A stretch of 64,000 bases of DNA from JANQEU01 sp965242805 (GTDB taxonomy: Bacteria; Bacteroidota; Bacteroidia; Cytophagales; Cyclobacteriaceae), in assembly GCA_965242805.1 (NCBI GenBank), contig CBDETD010000002.1, forward strand, positions 1,488,001 through 1,552,000. The letters run 5' to 3'. The notes below the pieces were generated by a model that saw only the letters and a list, made by a program, of their open reading frames with translations, did not search any database and had not been told where the DNA came from. Within the stretch, counting starts at the first letter, position 1. Each line of letters opens with the position of its first letter. Made by a program: the position numbers and the translations under genes. Positions 9,601 through 19,349 of the stretch are shown piece after piece.

Positions 9601-11044
9601 AAAATTTCTTTTGCTGATACCCTTTTTCATCTATTGGCATCAGCATTCGGCGCAAGTAGTTTATTCTCTAAATGACATCATCGAACGTGCCAAACAACAA
9701 TCACCTGCAGCCAAACAGGCCGAAACAAGAAAAGAAAATAGATATTGGCAATATCGTTCATATCGGTCCAATTATAATCCGCAATTGAGACTTTCGGGAA
9801 ATACGCCAGGATATAATCGGGATTTCTTTGCCAATAGATTGGATAACAATGAGATCCGATTCCAGGAAAGAGAGCAAACTTTTTCATCTCTGAATCTGGG
9901 TATTGAACAACCCCTCGCCATCACCGGCGGTACCATTTCCATTAACGCTAATTCTTCCAGGTTCAATGATCAAAATTCTAGTATAACCAGCTGGAACAGT
10001 ACACCATTCAATATTCGACTAGACCAGCCGATTCTTGGATTCAATCCATTGCGATGGGATAAAAAGACTGAACCACTCCGATATGAAGAGTCCAAGAGAA
10101 GCTTTGTCGAAGAAATGGAATTTGTGTCCAACAGGTCTGTTACCCTATTCTTCAATTATCTGGATGCCCAGGTCAATCAGCAGATTGCTCAGTTTAATCT
10201 GGCCAATAATGACACGATATACAACATCGAACAAGGTCGATTCAATATCGGGACCACGTCAAGGGATAAATTACTGCAAGTCGAACTGCAATTGTTAAGG
10301 TCTCAACAGGATGTCGCTCAGGCAAATCTTGATCTGCAAACAGCAAGATTGGAGCTTACCACATTCATTGGTCTAAATGAAGACGTTGGATTTTCACTTG
10401 GTCTTCCAGAAGAAATACCACAGTTTGTTGTATTGGAAGAAACGGCATTGGAGTATGCCAAAGCGAACAGGGCAGATTTCATTGCTTTTGAGCGTCGAAG
10501 ACTCGAAGCAGAAAGGGAGGTGGCAGAAGCAAAACTGGACCGGTTCCAAGCCAATTTAAGTGCCTCATTTGGTCAAAACAGCATAGGTAGTACACTGGAT
10601 GAATCCTACGTTGACCTGAACACCCAACAACGATTCAATGTACAACTAGATATTCCTTTAATTGACTGGGGGCGTAACAAAGCTAGAAGTAGAACTGCTA
10701 TTGCGAATAAGCAACTTACGGATTATGTCATTGACCAGGAGGAACAAAACTTTGAACAGGAAATCATCACCCTTGTCAGACAATTCGATGTATTAAGACA
10801 ACAAATCGAAATATCCAAAAAATCAGATGAGGTAGCCCAGGAAAGGTACGACGTATCTCAGAATCAATATTTAATCGGTAAAATTGACATAACTAATCTC
10901 AATATCGCGTTAACTGAAAAAGACAACGCAAAGCGAAGCTACCTTTCAGCATTGAGAGCTTTCTGGACGGCATACTATGACCTTCGCAGATTGACATTAT
11001 ACGACTTTGCCAATCAACGGCTTTTGTATTCCTCAGATGATTAA
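9593..11044 (+). CDS. TolC-family outer-membrane efflux protein
   Basis: 483 residues with a signal peptide (MNKKFLLLIPFFIYWHQHSAQ) and two tandem OEP repeats of long amphipathic helices (for example VAEAKLDRFQANLSASFG and QERYDVSQNQYLIGKIDITN). It completes a tripartite exporter with the adaptor and permease encoded upstream. The ATG sits inside the end of the permease gene (ATGAATAA). Its stop overlaps the stop of the convergent eIF2B-like gene by 4 bases, so the transcripts run into each other; no intrinsic terminator is seen. Confidence 0.9.
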   Translation: MNKKFLLLIPFFIYWHQHSAQVVYSLNDIIERAKQQSPAAKQAETRKENRYWQYRSYRSNYNPQLRLSGNTPGYNRDFFANRLDNNEIRFQEREQTFSSLNLGIEQPLAITGGTISINANSSRFNDQNSSITSWNSTPFNIRLDQPILGFNPLRWDKKTEPLRYEESKRSFVEEMEFVSNRSVTLFFNYLDAQVNQQIAQFNLANNDTIYNIEQGRFNIGTTSRDKLLQVELQLLRSQQDVAQANLDLQTARLELTTFIGLNEDVGFSLGLPEEIPQFVVLEETALEYAKANRADFIAFERRRLEAEREVAEAKLDRFQANLSASFGQNSIGSTLDESYVDLNTQQRFNVQLDIPLIDWGRNKARSRTAIANKQLTDYVIDQEEQNFEQEIITLVRQFDVLRQQIEISKKSDEVAQERYDVSQNQYLIGKIDITNLNIALTEKDNAKRSYLSALRAFWTAYYDLRRLTLYDFANQRLLYSSDD

Positions 11045-11775
11045 AAAGTCAGGATTTCAGTTTCAGAGACCAGGTGGACGCCGGATCTGAACTCTACTTT
11101 TTCAAAAATTGATTTTGTGGAAAAGGATGATTCTACTCTTTTTCTTGAATCCCCCAAGATATATATTTCTATTCCCTTTTTAAGGCAGATATCGACTATC
11201 ATTTTTGATCCCACTTTATTCACAAATTCCTTTTCCGAGAAATGATCACACCCTAAAATACAAATATCTACTTTGTCTAAGATCTCTTTCACATGTCCAT
11301 CCTTTACAATTCGCGTTGTTATCCCTTTTTGCATAAATCGATTTGCCTGATGCTTTCCTTCACCTCCCGGTTCAGATTCCGTTTGATACACAAAGAACTC
11401 TTTGCCTTCTTCGTACATACTGAAAAGACAAATTGTGACCTGCCCACTATTGCTGTGTGTCAAGATAGATTTCCCTTTCAAATCCACAAATGCTCCAAAC
11501 CTTTGAGTAAGTTGCTTATCTACATCCCCCCACTTTGTCATGTAATGATTAAGAACCTCCTCCAATTCCACATTATCCTGTTGTATGAAATTGAGTAAAT
11601 GATGGATCACCACCATAGATTTGTCAATGGAGGTCAGTTTCTCCAATCCCGAATTCAAAGAGCCAGAATCAATTTCCCTATTGGTCCATAGACAATCGAT
11701 GATCTTATGTAAAAGGGAGGAAGAGCCTAGTTTCCTGTTATCTACTAATTTTTGAATTTGATCCTTGAAATCCAC
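11041..11775 (-). CDS. eIF2B-like / IF-2B family sugar-phosphate isomerase homologue
   Basis: 244 residues, probably starting at GTG 11775: there is no in-frame ATG nearby and a TGA lies two codons upstream. The fold is that of eIF2B-alpha, MtnA and ribose-1,5-bisphosphate isomerase: a helical N-terminus, then a Rossmann-like C-terminal half with ILTHSNSGQV, the TESEPGGEGKHQA loop and CDHFSEKEFVNKVGSKMI (counterpart of the catalytic Asp plus NKxG segment). It is shorter than MtnA (about 340), and eukaryotic eIF2 does not exist here, so a small-molecule isomerase is more likely. The substrate is unknown. It is last in the minus-strand series after the GPH transporter, 83 bases away. Confidence 0.65.
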   Translation of the reverse strand: MDFKDQIQKLVDNRKLGSSSLLHKIIDCLWTNREIDSGSLNSGLEKLTSIDKSMVVIHHLLNFIQQDNVELEEVLNHYMTKWGDVDKQLTQRFGAFVDLKGKSILTHSNSGQVTICLFSMYEEGKEFFVYQTESEPGGEGKHQANRFMQKGITTRIVKDGHVKEILDKVDICILGCDHFSEKEFVNKVGSKMIVDICLKKGIEIYILGDSRKRVESSFSTKSIFEKVEFRSGVHLVSETEILTF

Positions 11776-11858
11776 AGGTCAATATCACCTTAGGCAAATA
11801 TATTTCCAAGGTGGGTTCCAAGGATTGATTTAGATCAGGATCGTTCTCCAATGGTATC

Positions 11859-13211
11859 TCATGATTCAATCCTACGTTGCTCCAATTCCTCTTGCATTTG
11901 ATCGCATGTTTTTTGATCAATAGTATAGAAAAACAGGAATATCGCACAAGACATATAAAGGAGTCCGGGGAAGATACTGATCATAAGTTTAATACCAGTC
12001 AAGGCCGTTTCCGTCTGATCTACATTGGGAACAAACTCAAAAAGTGCCAATAACCAACCGGCTAGAGCGCCACCCACTCCCCATCCAGCCTTCTGAGCAA
12101 ATGTTGCTGCCGAAAAAACCAAACCCGTTGATCTTCTTCCGGTTTTCCATTCTGAATAGTCTGCTGTATCCGCCAGCATTGTCCAGATCAACGGAACAGC
12201 TGGAGCATAGGCCATCTTTGCAAAGATGTTAATGACATATATGGCGGTTATGTCTTTTTCTCCTGGGATGAAAAGCAGCATAAAAAATATGCCTGATATA
12301 ATTGAACTACCAAGAAATACATTGCGTTTCCCAAATCGTTTAGCGAGTGGCTTTGAGATAGGGATCACAACAATAAGGGCAATGGTGCCGATCACATTGA
12401 ACAACTGCACATTCTCTTCCATACCCAGGTAGTACTTGAAGTAATATGCGATTGTCAGGTTTTGTAGAGCGAACATTACAAATGAAATGATGCCCACGGA
12501 AAACAGAATTAACCAGGGCCGGTTTCTGATTAAATTTTTGAAGTCTTCCTTAAGAGATTCCTTCTGTTCTGCTGGTGGTGAAACCCTTTCTTTTGTAGTA
12601 GAAAAAGTGACCATGAAAAGAATAAAACTGATCACAGAAAATAAGATCAACGTCATCTGATACCCTTCTGCATCATTCCCGTTGCCAAAATATTTTGCAA
12701 GTGATAAGGCCGTTCCAGTTACTATTAATTGACCGGCAAAAGCGAAAACAAATCGATAGGAATTCAATCCTGCTCGTTCGAGGGAATCAGTAGTCATTAC
12801 GGCACCCAGCGAAGAATATGGAAGGTTAATGGCCGTGAAAACCGTCATTAATAATAGATATGTAGTCCCTGCATAAATAACCTTTCCAGTAGGCCCAAGA
12901 TCTGGTGTAGTAAAGGTCATTACGGCCAGAATACTGTAAGGCAAAGCCATCCACAAAATATAAGGCCGGAATTTACCCCACCGGGTTTTTGTCCGATCCG
13001 CAATCACTCCCATGATGGGATCACTTATCATGTCCCAAAATCTTGCGATAAGCATGATAGTTCCTGCCGCCGCCGCTGAGATCCCAAACGTATCCGTATA
13101 AAATATAAGTATCCAAAATCCAACCATATCCCATACAAAATGGGAAGCGGTATCCCCAAGACCATATCCAACCTTCTCCTTGAAAGACAGCTTTGTTGCA
13201 ATTTTATTCAT
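11859..13211 (-). CDS. GPH-family sugar:cation symporter (MFS)
   Basis: 450 residues with about 12 transmembrane segments. The MelB/GPH hallmarks are visible: GDTASHFVWDMVGFWILIFY at the N-terminus, WDMISDPIMGVIADRT with the charged loop TRWGKFRPYI, and DTADYSEWKTGRRSTGLVF in the second half. Members move glycosides with Na+ or H+. It starts 40 bases downstream of the glucan phosphorylase gene, which suggests import of beta-1,3-gluco-oligosaccharides for that enzyme (inference). It is similar in layout to the transporter in the mannoside operon at 51778-53169. Confidence 0.88.
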   Translation of the reverse strand: MNKIATKLSFKEKVGYGLGDTASHFVWDMVGFWILIFYTDTFGISAAAAGTIMLIARFWDMISDPIMGVIADRTKTRWGKFRPYILWMALPYSILAVMTFTTPDLGPTGKVIYAGTTYLLLMTVFTAINLPYSSLGAVMTTDSLERAGLNSYRFVFAFAGQLIVTGTALSLAKYFGNGNDAEGYQMTLILFSVISFILFMVTFSTTKERVSPPAEQKESLKEDFKNLIRNRPWLILFSVGIISFVMFALQNLTIAYYFKYYLGMEENVQLFNVIGTIALIVVIPISKPLAKRFGKRNVFLGSSIISGIFFMLLFIPGEKDITAIYVINIFAKMAYAPAVPLIWTMLADTADYSEWKTGRRSTGLVFSAATFAQKAGWGVGGALAGWLLALFEFVPNVDQTETALTGIKLMISIFPGLLYMSCAIFLFFYTIDQKTCDQMQEELEQRRIES

Positions 13212-13251
13212 GCGATTTCAGTTAGGTTATTTCCTTGTGGTGTAAATCAGG

Positions 13252-16200
13252 TTATCCGATAGATAACTTACAAATTATTTTCGCTATCTCCCCCGTTCGG
13301 TTAAAGATTTGTTCGGATACTTCTTGGGAAATCACATTTGAATCCAATTCGACGGTACGATCATCCTTGTAGTAAATTGTAAGTCCTTGATCCGATGACT
13401 TTTGGAATATAATAGGCACCTGGCAATAAGTAAAGACCAATTGCCCCTTGTCCAGTGCTATATTCTTGGACTCACCATTAGTATCAAAGTATTCAAACTC
13501 TGAAGGTTCAGTCATGAACTCTTCAATATGCAAGAATTTGGGATGAATCACAATCTTACCATCAATAGCATGGACACCAAGTTCAGCCCACCTGTTAATG
13601 ACATCTTCTTTGACCTGTCCTGTCATTCCCGGCTGTTGTGCTCCTTTGTTTCCAGGAGTGTGGGAATAAGGATCAGTTGGAAAAGCACCATACAGATCAG
13701 GGGATTTGTTGATACCAATACCAGCTCTTATTTCGTAGTAGTGATCGATCATTCTACCGAGAGTTGGGGTATTTGTGAATTCATTACCCATCCAATAAAT
13801 ATTCTCCTGGACGGCAAGCAGTAATTTGGAGACCATATGCCAGTAGATACTACCCAATCCTTCAAAACCAAAGAATGTCCCTGACCTCCCGGTAAAGGCT
13901 TTATGATTGAACATATCCTCAAATACATTCAGGAAGTCATCATACTCCTTATTCACCAGTTCACCGTACTGCTCATCGGCCTTAAGGTTGTCCAAGGCAA
14001 CCCGAAGGCTATCTGCATTGTTGAAATTGCCATTGAAGTGACATTTCCCGTTTTCGTCTTTGTGTATTATGGAGTTATCGGAAGCTTCCAACATTGCAGT
14101 AGCTAGCACTGATTGGCGTACAAAATTGTCCGGAAGTTCATTTTTCTCAAGGAATTTTGGTAGATCTCTGTTTGGATACAGCATGTAGCTGAACTGATCT
14201 TCACGAAAGATCGCACTGGACTTGAGGAAATCCAGAACGTTGAGCGCTTCATCAGGATCCAACATTCCGGAGGACAGAACCGCTACCTGACCTTCCAACA
14301 TTTCGTACAAATAATCAACCTTTAGCTCACTACCTTCAAATTGAATTAAGTTGTAAGCATGGTAAAGACCATCATCCCTTCTATTAGCTTCAATACTTTG
14401 ATCAATGTACCGCAACGATAGATCAAGAAAATCTACAAGCTCGTTCGTATTCAGAACTATTTTCTCTCCACTGAATCCACTATACGCTTGATTCCTATAC
14501 GTCTCTCCCAAAATTCCCAATTCATCAACAATTGATTTTCGCTCCGGATCCGAAATACCATCTGTCAGCAAGTGACTATAATTATTCAGCACCTTGTGGA
14601 TCCCATTGAATAAATCAAAGACCGATTTATTCAGTTCAAATCCCTCAACTTCGTTTTCAGAGAATAGCTTTCGACAGAAAGTGACAAACCTGCGCATATA
14701 GTAAAGGGTCACCATTGAGACACCATTTCCTACCAAAGCATTATTTGCATCATTCCATTCAGGTCTCTGAGTATTTAACCAAATTCCGGCTTCAGGAACA
14801 AAATTGGATATCTTGGCCAAGAGGGTTACCAACAATTTCTCAGTTAAATTAGCCCTGGTCAGTCCGTTTTTCTTATTGAAGACTAATTTCCCATCAGAGC
14901 CGAGTGCGTTCATTCTTTCCTCAACTCTCAATTCCTCTTCATCGTCAAAATCAATGGTATCCTGTGGGTTGAGGACAATGTCCTTATAGGATTTTATACG
15001 ATATGGGACATTCGCATAAACAAAATCATTTCTCGAGAGAAGGTCAATAAAGGCATCATGATTGTGATTGGATGCTAGTTCCATCAATTTCAATAAGTAA
15101 ATAATCTGATGATCTCCCCAGTAGCCTATATACGACCAGGGATCATCCGGTTCAATAACCTCCCAATCAATGCCCTCACGGGTTATCCTATATGGATTAT
15201 AACCATCAAGTGTGGAAGCATTGACAAATTTTGTTATCATGGATGTCAGAAATGCGGGAAAGGAAAGGCCTAGTGCCTCCCAATTTTGAAAAATATCCCT
15301 CCAGTTCCCTTCATAGTTCTTGATCTTGGATCCATCTTCACGGCGGGTCTGAATCGAAAATTGGTTCCATGGACGACTTGGATCACCATGCCGACGACTA
15401 AATGTCAGCGGTAGGTACTCGTAACAAATTCGTATAACATCCGGATCTTTCGTTGATTTTGCCTTATCAATCAGATCATTGTAGTCCAATTCATCATTGA
15501 GTTTTTCAAAGAAATCACCGGACTTCGTGATCTCCACATTTATTGTGTTAACATAGTCAATAAGATCATCCTTTGACACCAAGTACTGATCATCAAATAT
15601 TCCTCCTCTCATTATATTAAACAGGGTATTGGAATAGTGACGGCCAATACTCAATTTATCGTTGGTCAGCTGCAGTCCATCTGCTAATCCTACCAGGTGT
15701 TTCAGAGCTTTGGTACCTGATTCAATATCATCCTTCAGGCCCTCCAAAACCTGTTCCCTGGATCCCGATAATAATCCAATTGTATTGATGACATCAGAGT
15801 GATCCTGATTGACTTCACCAACAATAAACCAGGTACTTGAATGATTTGGTGAAATGTTCAGTGTACCATTGATAAAATATGATCCAGGTTCGGCTTTTAT
15901 GTCATGCTCAGTAGACAACTCATTACCCTGACGGAAAAGATCCAATTGAAAACTGGAAAGTAGTATGTGCTGCATATCGATCCCTCCACCCCAGACTGTT
16001 GTGGCCTTCAATGCTTCGCTTGGCTCAGCTTTGTCAACGATCATCGAACTAAGTGCGAATATCCCTAAACCAGATTTTGATTCGAGCTCATTTCTTTTGT
16101 AGGCATTAGCCAAATTGCTTCTTACATTCTGCAGATTAGGACTTACACCATAGGGTATTATATTTTGGATCCCGTCAAGAACCTCCACAGTTACTTCATT

Positions 16201-16713
16201 GTCAGTGAGATTTGTGACTTCTGATCTCTTGACAAGACCAAACCTGTCAGAAAACTGCCATGAATACCTAAATGTGATTCCAAGATCCTCGTTTACCTCT
16301 TCAAAGATTAGTTTATTTCCGGTAACATTCTTATAGAGATTTCTACGTATTTGATAAGCACCTCCATATCTATTAGAGAAGGGTTCCCACAGGAATGTCT
16401 TTTCACCTTTATGAACCCGTAACAAAGATTTACTTCCGGTAGTATCATAGGAATCGGAAATCTTGTCATCGGTATAATAAGGGAATAAAGCCGAATCTTC
16501 ATTCCTTCTTCCTGCAGATACCCCACCGGTTGTAGAAATGAAAAGCCAAAGGTCACAATGACTGACCAGACTTATAAAGAAAGGCCTCATTTGATCATAG
16601 TTGGAAATCTTGTAATAATCCTCTGAGTCAATTTTCACATATTCCCCTCCTACTTGTCCAGATACTTGTTTCAACGGTACGTCACCGACATGCAATGTTT
16701 TTGATTTCATCAT
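13252..16713 (-). CDS. Beta-1,3-glucan phosphorylase, GH149-like
   Basis: 1153 residues, no signal peptide, so cytoplasmic. Length and layout fit GH149 (relatives of GH94): an N-terminal beta-sandwich, a helical linker and an (alpha/alpha)6 barrel. Family-like motifs include YIGYWGDHQIIYLLKLMELA, RPEWNDANNALVGNGVSMVT and FFGFEGLGSIYWHMVSKLLLA. By analogy with the GH94 catalytic loop, Asp655 in EWND is the likely general acid. GH149 enzymes use phosphate to release alpha-glucose-1-phosphate from beta-1,3-oligoglucans, which fits the GH16 and GH17 enzymes in the same locus. GH94 proper or GH161 are the alternatives. It lies between the SP- and GPH-type transporters, 40 bases before the latter. 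Confidence 0.82.
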   Translation of the reverse strand: MMKSKTLHVGDVPLKQVSGQVGGEYVKIDSEDYYKISNYDQMRPFFISLVSHCDLWLFISTTGGVSAGRRNEDSALFPYYTDDKISDSYDTTGSKSLLRVHKGEKTFLWEPFSNRYGGAYQIRRNLYKNVTGNKLIFEEVNEDLGITFRYSWQFSDRFGLVKRSEVTNLTDNEVTVEVLDGIQNIIPYGVSPNLQNVRSNLANAYKRNELESKSGLGIFALSSMIVDKAEPSEALKATTVWGGGIDMQHILLSSFQLDLFRQGNELSTEHDIKAEPGSYFINGTLNISPNHSSTWFIVGEVNQDHSDVINTIGLLSGSREQVLEGLKDDIESGTKALKHLVGLADGLQLTNDKLSIGRHYSNTLFNIMRGGIFDDQYLVSKDDLIDYVNTINVEITKSGDFFEKLNDELDYNDLIDKAKSTKDPDVIRICYEYLPLTFSRRHGDPSRPWNQFSIQTRREDGSKIKNYEGNWRDIFQNWEALGLSFPAFLTSMITKFVNASTLDGYNPYRITREGIDWEVIEPDDPWSYIGYWGDHQIIYLLKLMELASNHNHDAFIDLLSRNDFVYANVPYRIKSYKDIVLNPQDTIDFDDEEELRVEERMNALGSDGKLVFNKKNGLTRANLTEKLLVTLLAKISNFVPEAGIWLNTQRPEWNDANNALVGNGVSMVTLYYMRRFVTFCRKLFSENEVEGFELNKSVFDLFNGIHKVLNNYSHLLTDGISDPERKSIVDELGILGETYRNQAYSGFSGEKIVLNTNELVDFLDLSLRYIDQSIEANRRDDGLYHAYNLIQFEGSELKVDYLYEMLEGQVAVLSSGMLDPDEALNVLDFLKSSAIFREDQFSYMLYPNRDLPKFLEKNELPDNFVRQSVLATAMLEASDNSIIHKDENGKCHFNGNFNNADSLRVALDNLKADEQYGELVNKEYDDFLNVFEDMFNHKAFTGRSGTFFGFEGLGSIYWHMVSKLLLAVQENIYWMGNEFTNTPTLGRMIDHYYEIRAGIGINKSPDLYGAFPTDPYSHTPGNKGAQQPGMTGQVKEDVINRWAELGVHAIDGKIVIHPKFLHIEEFMTEPSEFEYFDTNGESKNIALDKGQLVFTYCQVPIIFQKSSDQGLTIYYKDDRTVELDSNVISQEVSEQIFNRTGEIAKIICKLSIG

Positions 16714-16810
16714 TATTATGTCTTAGCTATAATGGTTTGTATCGCTTGCCCATTAATATTTGAATTGTAAATCTCAATCACCGATATCGCCGGGCATATA
16801 ATCAAGCGAT

Positions 16811-18370
16811 TCATTCTTTTACTAAAATTCTTTCAAGTTCCTCAAGGGATCTCCCCTTGGTTTCTGGGACCTTCAAAAGCACAAAAATTAAACCCAAAGC
16901 AGCAAATATCCCATAAATTAAAAATGTAGTAGCACTCCCAAAATTTGCAAGTTCCCAGGGGAAAACAAGTTGCACCGAAAAACTGACTCCGGAGTTAATG
17001 AGTCCTACGAACGAAATGGCCAAACCCCTTATTCTATTAGGAAATAGCTCTGAAAATAGGACCCACATGACTGGCCCAATGGATATGGCAAATGAGGCAA
17101 CAAATCCGAGAATACCAAAAAGGATGAGCATTGAATTCATACTGACTGCAGCTGTTATGAGGTCAGATTCAAATTGTTTCGCAAGGCCCTCCCCTAAAGA
17201 TCCCTTTAATGCATTCTTATAATCAATATCACTATCAAATGTCTTTCCGATCAAGAGACTCAAATCATTCCGATTTATCTCTGATGGTAAGCCCGTAGTC
17301 GATTCTTCAGTAAGTGTGTACGTTGCTGAACTAAATCCAGCTGCCAAAATAAACATACATATTGCTATCCCCGCTACCCCGAAAGTCAGAAGTGGTTTTC
17401 TTCCAAACCTGTCGATCATAGATATGGCCGCGACAGTAAAGATCAAGTTTGTTAAACCCACAAGGATTGCTTGAACAAAAGATGCATCCGTCCCAATTCC
17501 CGATTGTTCAAAGATCATTGGCGCATAGAAAAAGACGGAATTGATTCCTGTGATCTGCTGAAGAACAGCAACTACAATTCCAATGGTCAGTACAAGACTC
17601 ATCGCCGGCTTGAAAAGTTCACCGATTGGGACTTTATCCTGCTTTTCATCACCGATACTTTCATGTACAGCTTTCAACTGTTCAACTGCATCTTCTTTGC
17701 TTGTCACTTTGCACATGATCTCAAGGGCCTCTTCTTCTCGTCCTTTCAAGGCCAACCATCGTGGACTCTCGGGCACAAGGAATAAACCTATGTAATACAA
17801 TACAGCCGGTAGTGTTTCCAACCCGAGCATCCAACGCCAATTCCATTCGTCAAACTTTAAGGATTGAGCCCAATCGGCATCGGACTGACCTAATTTGAGG
17901 ATGAGATAATTTGTGAAAAAGGCTACGGATATACCAATGACAATATTCAACTGGTTGAAAGATACCATCTGGCCACGCATTTTTGGTGGTGATATCTCTG
18001 CAATGTACATCGGAGCCAAGATCAATGCCGCCCCTACTCCAAGGCCACCTATCATTCTTGCAATCACTAGTGTGATGAAGTCTGGTGCAATGGCCGAACC
18101 TATGGCTGAAATAGCGAATAAAACCGCTGCATATCTTAAGATCGTTTTCCTTCCAAATGCGTCACTTAGAGGGCCTGAAAACATCATAGCCAATGTAGCC
18201 GTCAGAGTTAAGGAACTTACTGACCACCCCAACTCCAGCTTTGTCAGCTGGAATTCTGGTTCGATAAATTTTACAACACCCGAAATCACCGAAGCATCAA
18301 ATCCCATCAAGAACCCACCAAGTGCAACGATCAGTGCAATCCTTACCGTAAATAGTTTTTGATTATTCAT
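16811..18370 (-). CDS. MFS sugar porter (SP family)
   Basis: 519 residues, 12 transmembrane segments. Sugar-porter signatures are present: GPLSDAFGRKT after TM2, PESPRWLALKGREEEAL in the central loop, QQITGINSVFFYAPMIFEQSG in TM7, DRFGRKPLL and the closing PETKGRSLEELE. An extra extracytoplasmic loop of about 70 residues lies in the second half (after SSATYTLTEESTTG). It likely imports glucose or a short glucoside with protons. It is next to the glucan phosphorylase gene (97 bases), so uptake of glucan breakdown products is the natural guess. Confidence 0.9.
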   Translation of the reverse strand: MNNQKLFTVRIALIVALGGFLMGFDASVISGVVKFIEPEFQLTKLELGWSVSSLTLTATLAMMFSGPLSDAFGRKTILRYAAVLFAISAIGSAIAPDFITLVIARMIGGLGVGAALILAPMYIAEISPPKMRGQMVSFNQLNIVIGISVAFFTNYLILKLGQSDADWAQSLKFDEWNWRWMLGLETLPAVLYYIGLFLVPESPRWLALKGREEEALEIMCKVTSKEDAVEQLKAVHESIGDEKQDKVPIGELFKPAMSLVLTIGIVVAVLQQITGINSVFFYAPMIFEQSGIGTDASFVQAILVGLTNLIFTVAAISMIDRFGRKPLLTFGVAGIAICMFILAAGFSSATYTLTEESTTGLPSEINRNDLSLLIGKTFDSDIDYKNALKGSLGEGLAKQFESDLITAAVSMNSMLILFGILGFVASFAISIGPVMWVLFSELFPNRIRGLAISFVGLINSGVSFSVQLVFPWELANFGSATTFLIYGIFAALGLIFVLLKVPETKGRSLEELERILVKE

Positions 18371-18530
18371 TTTGTGAGTTAGGTTGATTTTCGGCGGGTA
18401 ATTTACACCTCGAAATCTAATCCAAAAACTTTATTGATACTGTATATAACCAGACCATTACGTCAGATTTTGTCGTTCATTACAGTTAAAATTGGTACCG
18501 ATCTTTACTTTTCGAACCTCTGTCCAGTGA

Positions 18531-19172
18531 CTAAAAGACACCCCTGCAATTATCTTTTAGGGAGACCACGATCCGGTCTAGTTCGGTAGCTCCATTCGGG
18601 ATCTCTTCATTTTTTAGACCTGGGTAGGATTCCGCATCTTTCCAACTCTGTATGGTGGAACTAAAGAATTGTGAAGCCTGTGGATCAGCTTCATAAATGA
18701 TGATGTCATAGGACTCTCCCTTGTCACCTCCAAACCTTGTGATAACCTGCCATTCACCATCTCTCTTGTAGGAGGTATTAGTGTGATCAGATTGGGGGTA
18801 GTATCTATCATCGGAAGGCCTCAGTAATACCCAAATATCTTTATCGTGAGATTCGGGATAAACACCCATTGTCAAAATACGGCATTTGACAGAATCCCTT
18901 TCGACCGGTGAGATTATTTGCACCTTTTTCACCGGGTATTCCACTTCTATCCTATTCCCGACTACATATTGTTCAATCCGGCCTTCCTGTAGATTAATAT
19001 TCCCGTAAGAGTATCCACCATAAATTATCAGGCATATACCTATTACTCCCATGGCAACGCTGATTTTGGAATTAATTAATCCTTGAGATGAATCTTTAAG
19101 TTTTATACTGCCAACAATCGCAAGCAGGATCAAGGCGGCACCAACAATTATCAGTAATATTTCTGCAGACAT
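18531..19172 (-). CDS. Hypothetical membrane-anchored protein
   Basis: 213 residues from ATG 19172; an in-frame TTG at 19205 would add 11 residues. Two N-terminal transmembrane helices (MSAEILLIIVGAALILLAIV and an IGICLIIYGGY helix) precede a soluble domain of about 145 residues of beta-rich character (VKKVQIISPVERDSVKCRIL). I do not recognise a family with certainty. It lies between the cytoplasmic GH17 gene and the SP transporter on the same strand, so it may be a passenger of the glucan locus, but nothing in it points to sugars. The gap of 177 bases upstream suggests its own promoter. Confidence 0.6.
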   Translation of the reverse strand: MSAEILLIIVGAALILLAIVGSIKLKDSSQGLINSKISVAMGVIGICLIIYGGYSYGNINLQEGRIEQYVVGNRIEVEYPVKKVQIISPVERDSVKCRILTMGVYPESHDKDIWVLLRPSDDRYYPQSDHTNTSYKRDGEWQVITRFGGDKGESYDIIIYEADPQASQFFSSTIQSWKDAESYPGLKNEEIPNGATELDRIVVSLKDNCRGVF

Positions 19173-19349
19173 ATTTTTAAGAATTTGGAGATTGACAATT
19201 GTCAACTAAAAGTAGGTTCATAACTCATTTAAGACTAGCTAAGTACGCATATTAAAGTCAACTCTCATCACCTTTATTATAAACAGTGTAATAATCCGGT
19301 TTAGGTCATTAATGATATCAATATTTGCATTGATCAAATCAGGGTATGT

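Noticed and set aside
13252..16713. Cyclic beta-1,2-glucan synthase or cellobiose phosphorylase (GH94)
   Set aside because: Much shorter than cyclic glucan synthases and longer than GH94 cellobiose phosphorylases; GH16/GH17 context fits GH149 better, though GH94-like motifs are shared.
17913..18362. 149-codon plus-strand frame opposite the sugar porter
   Set aside because: Shadow of conserved transporter codons, no independent evidence.
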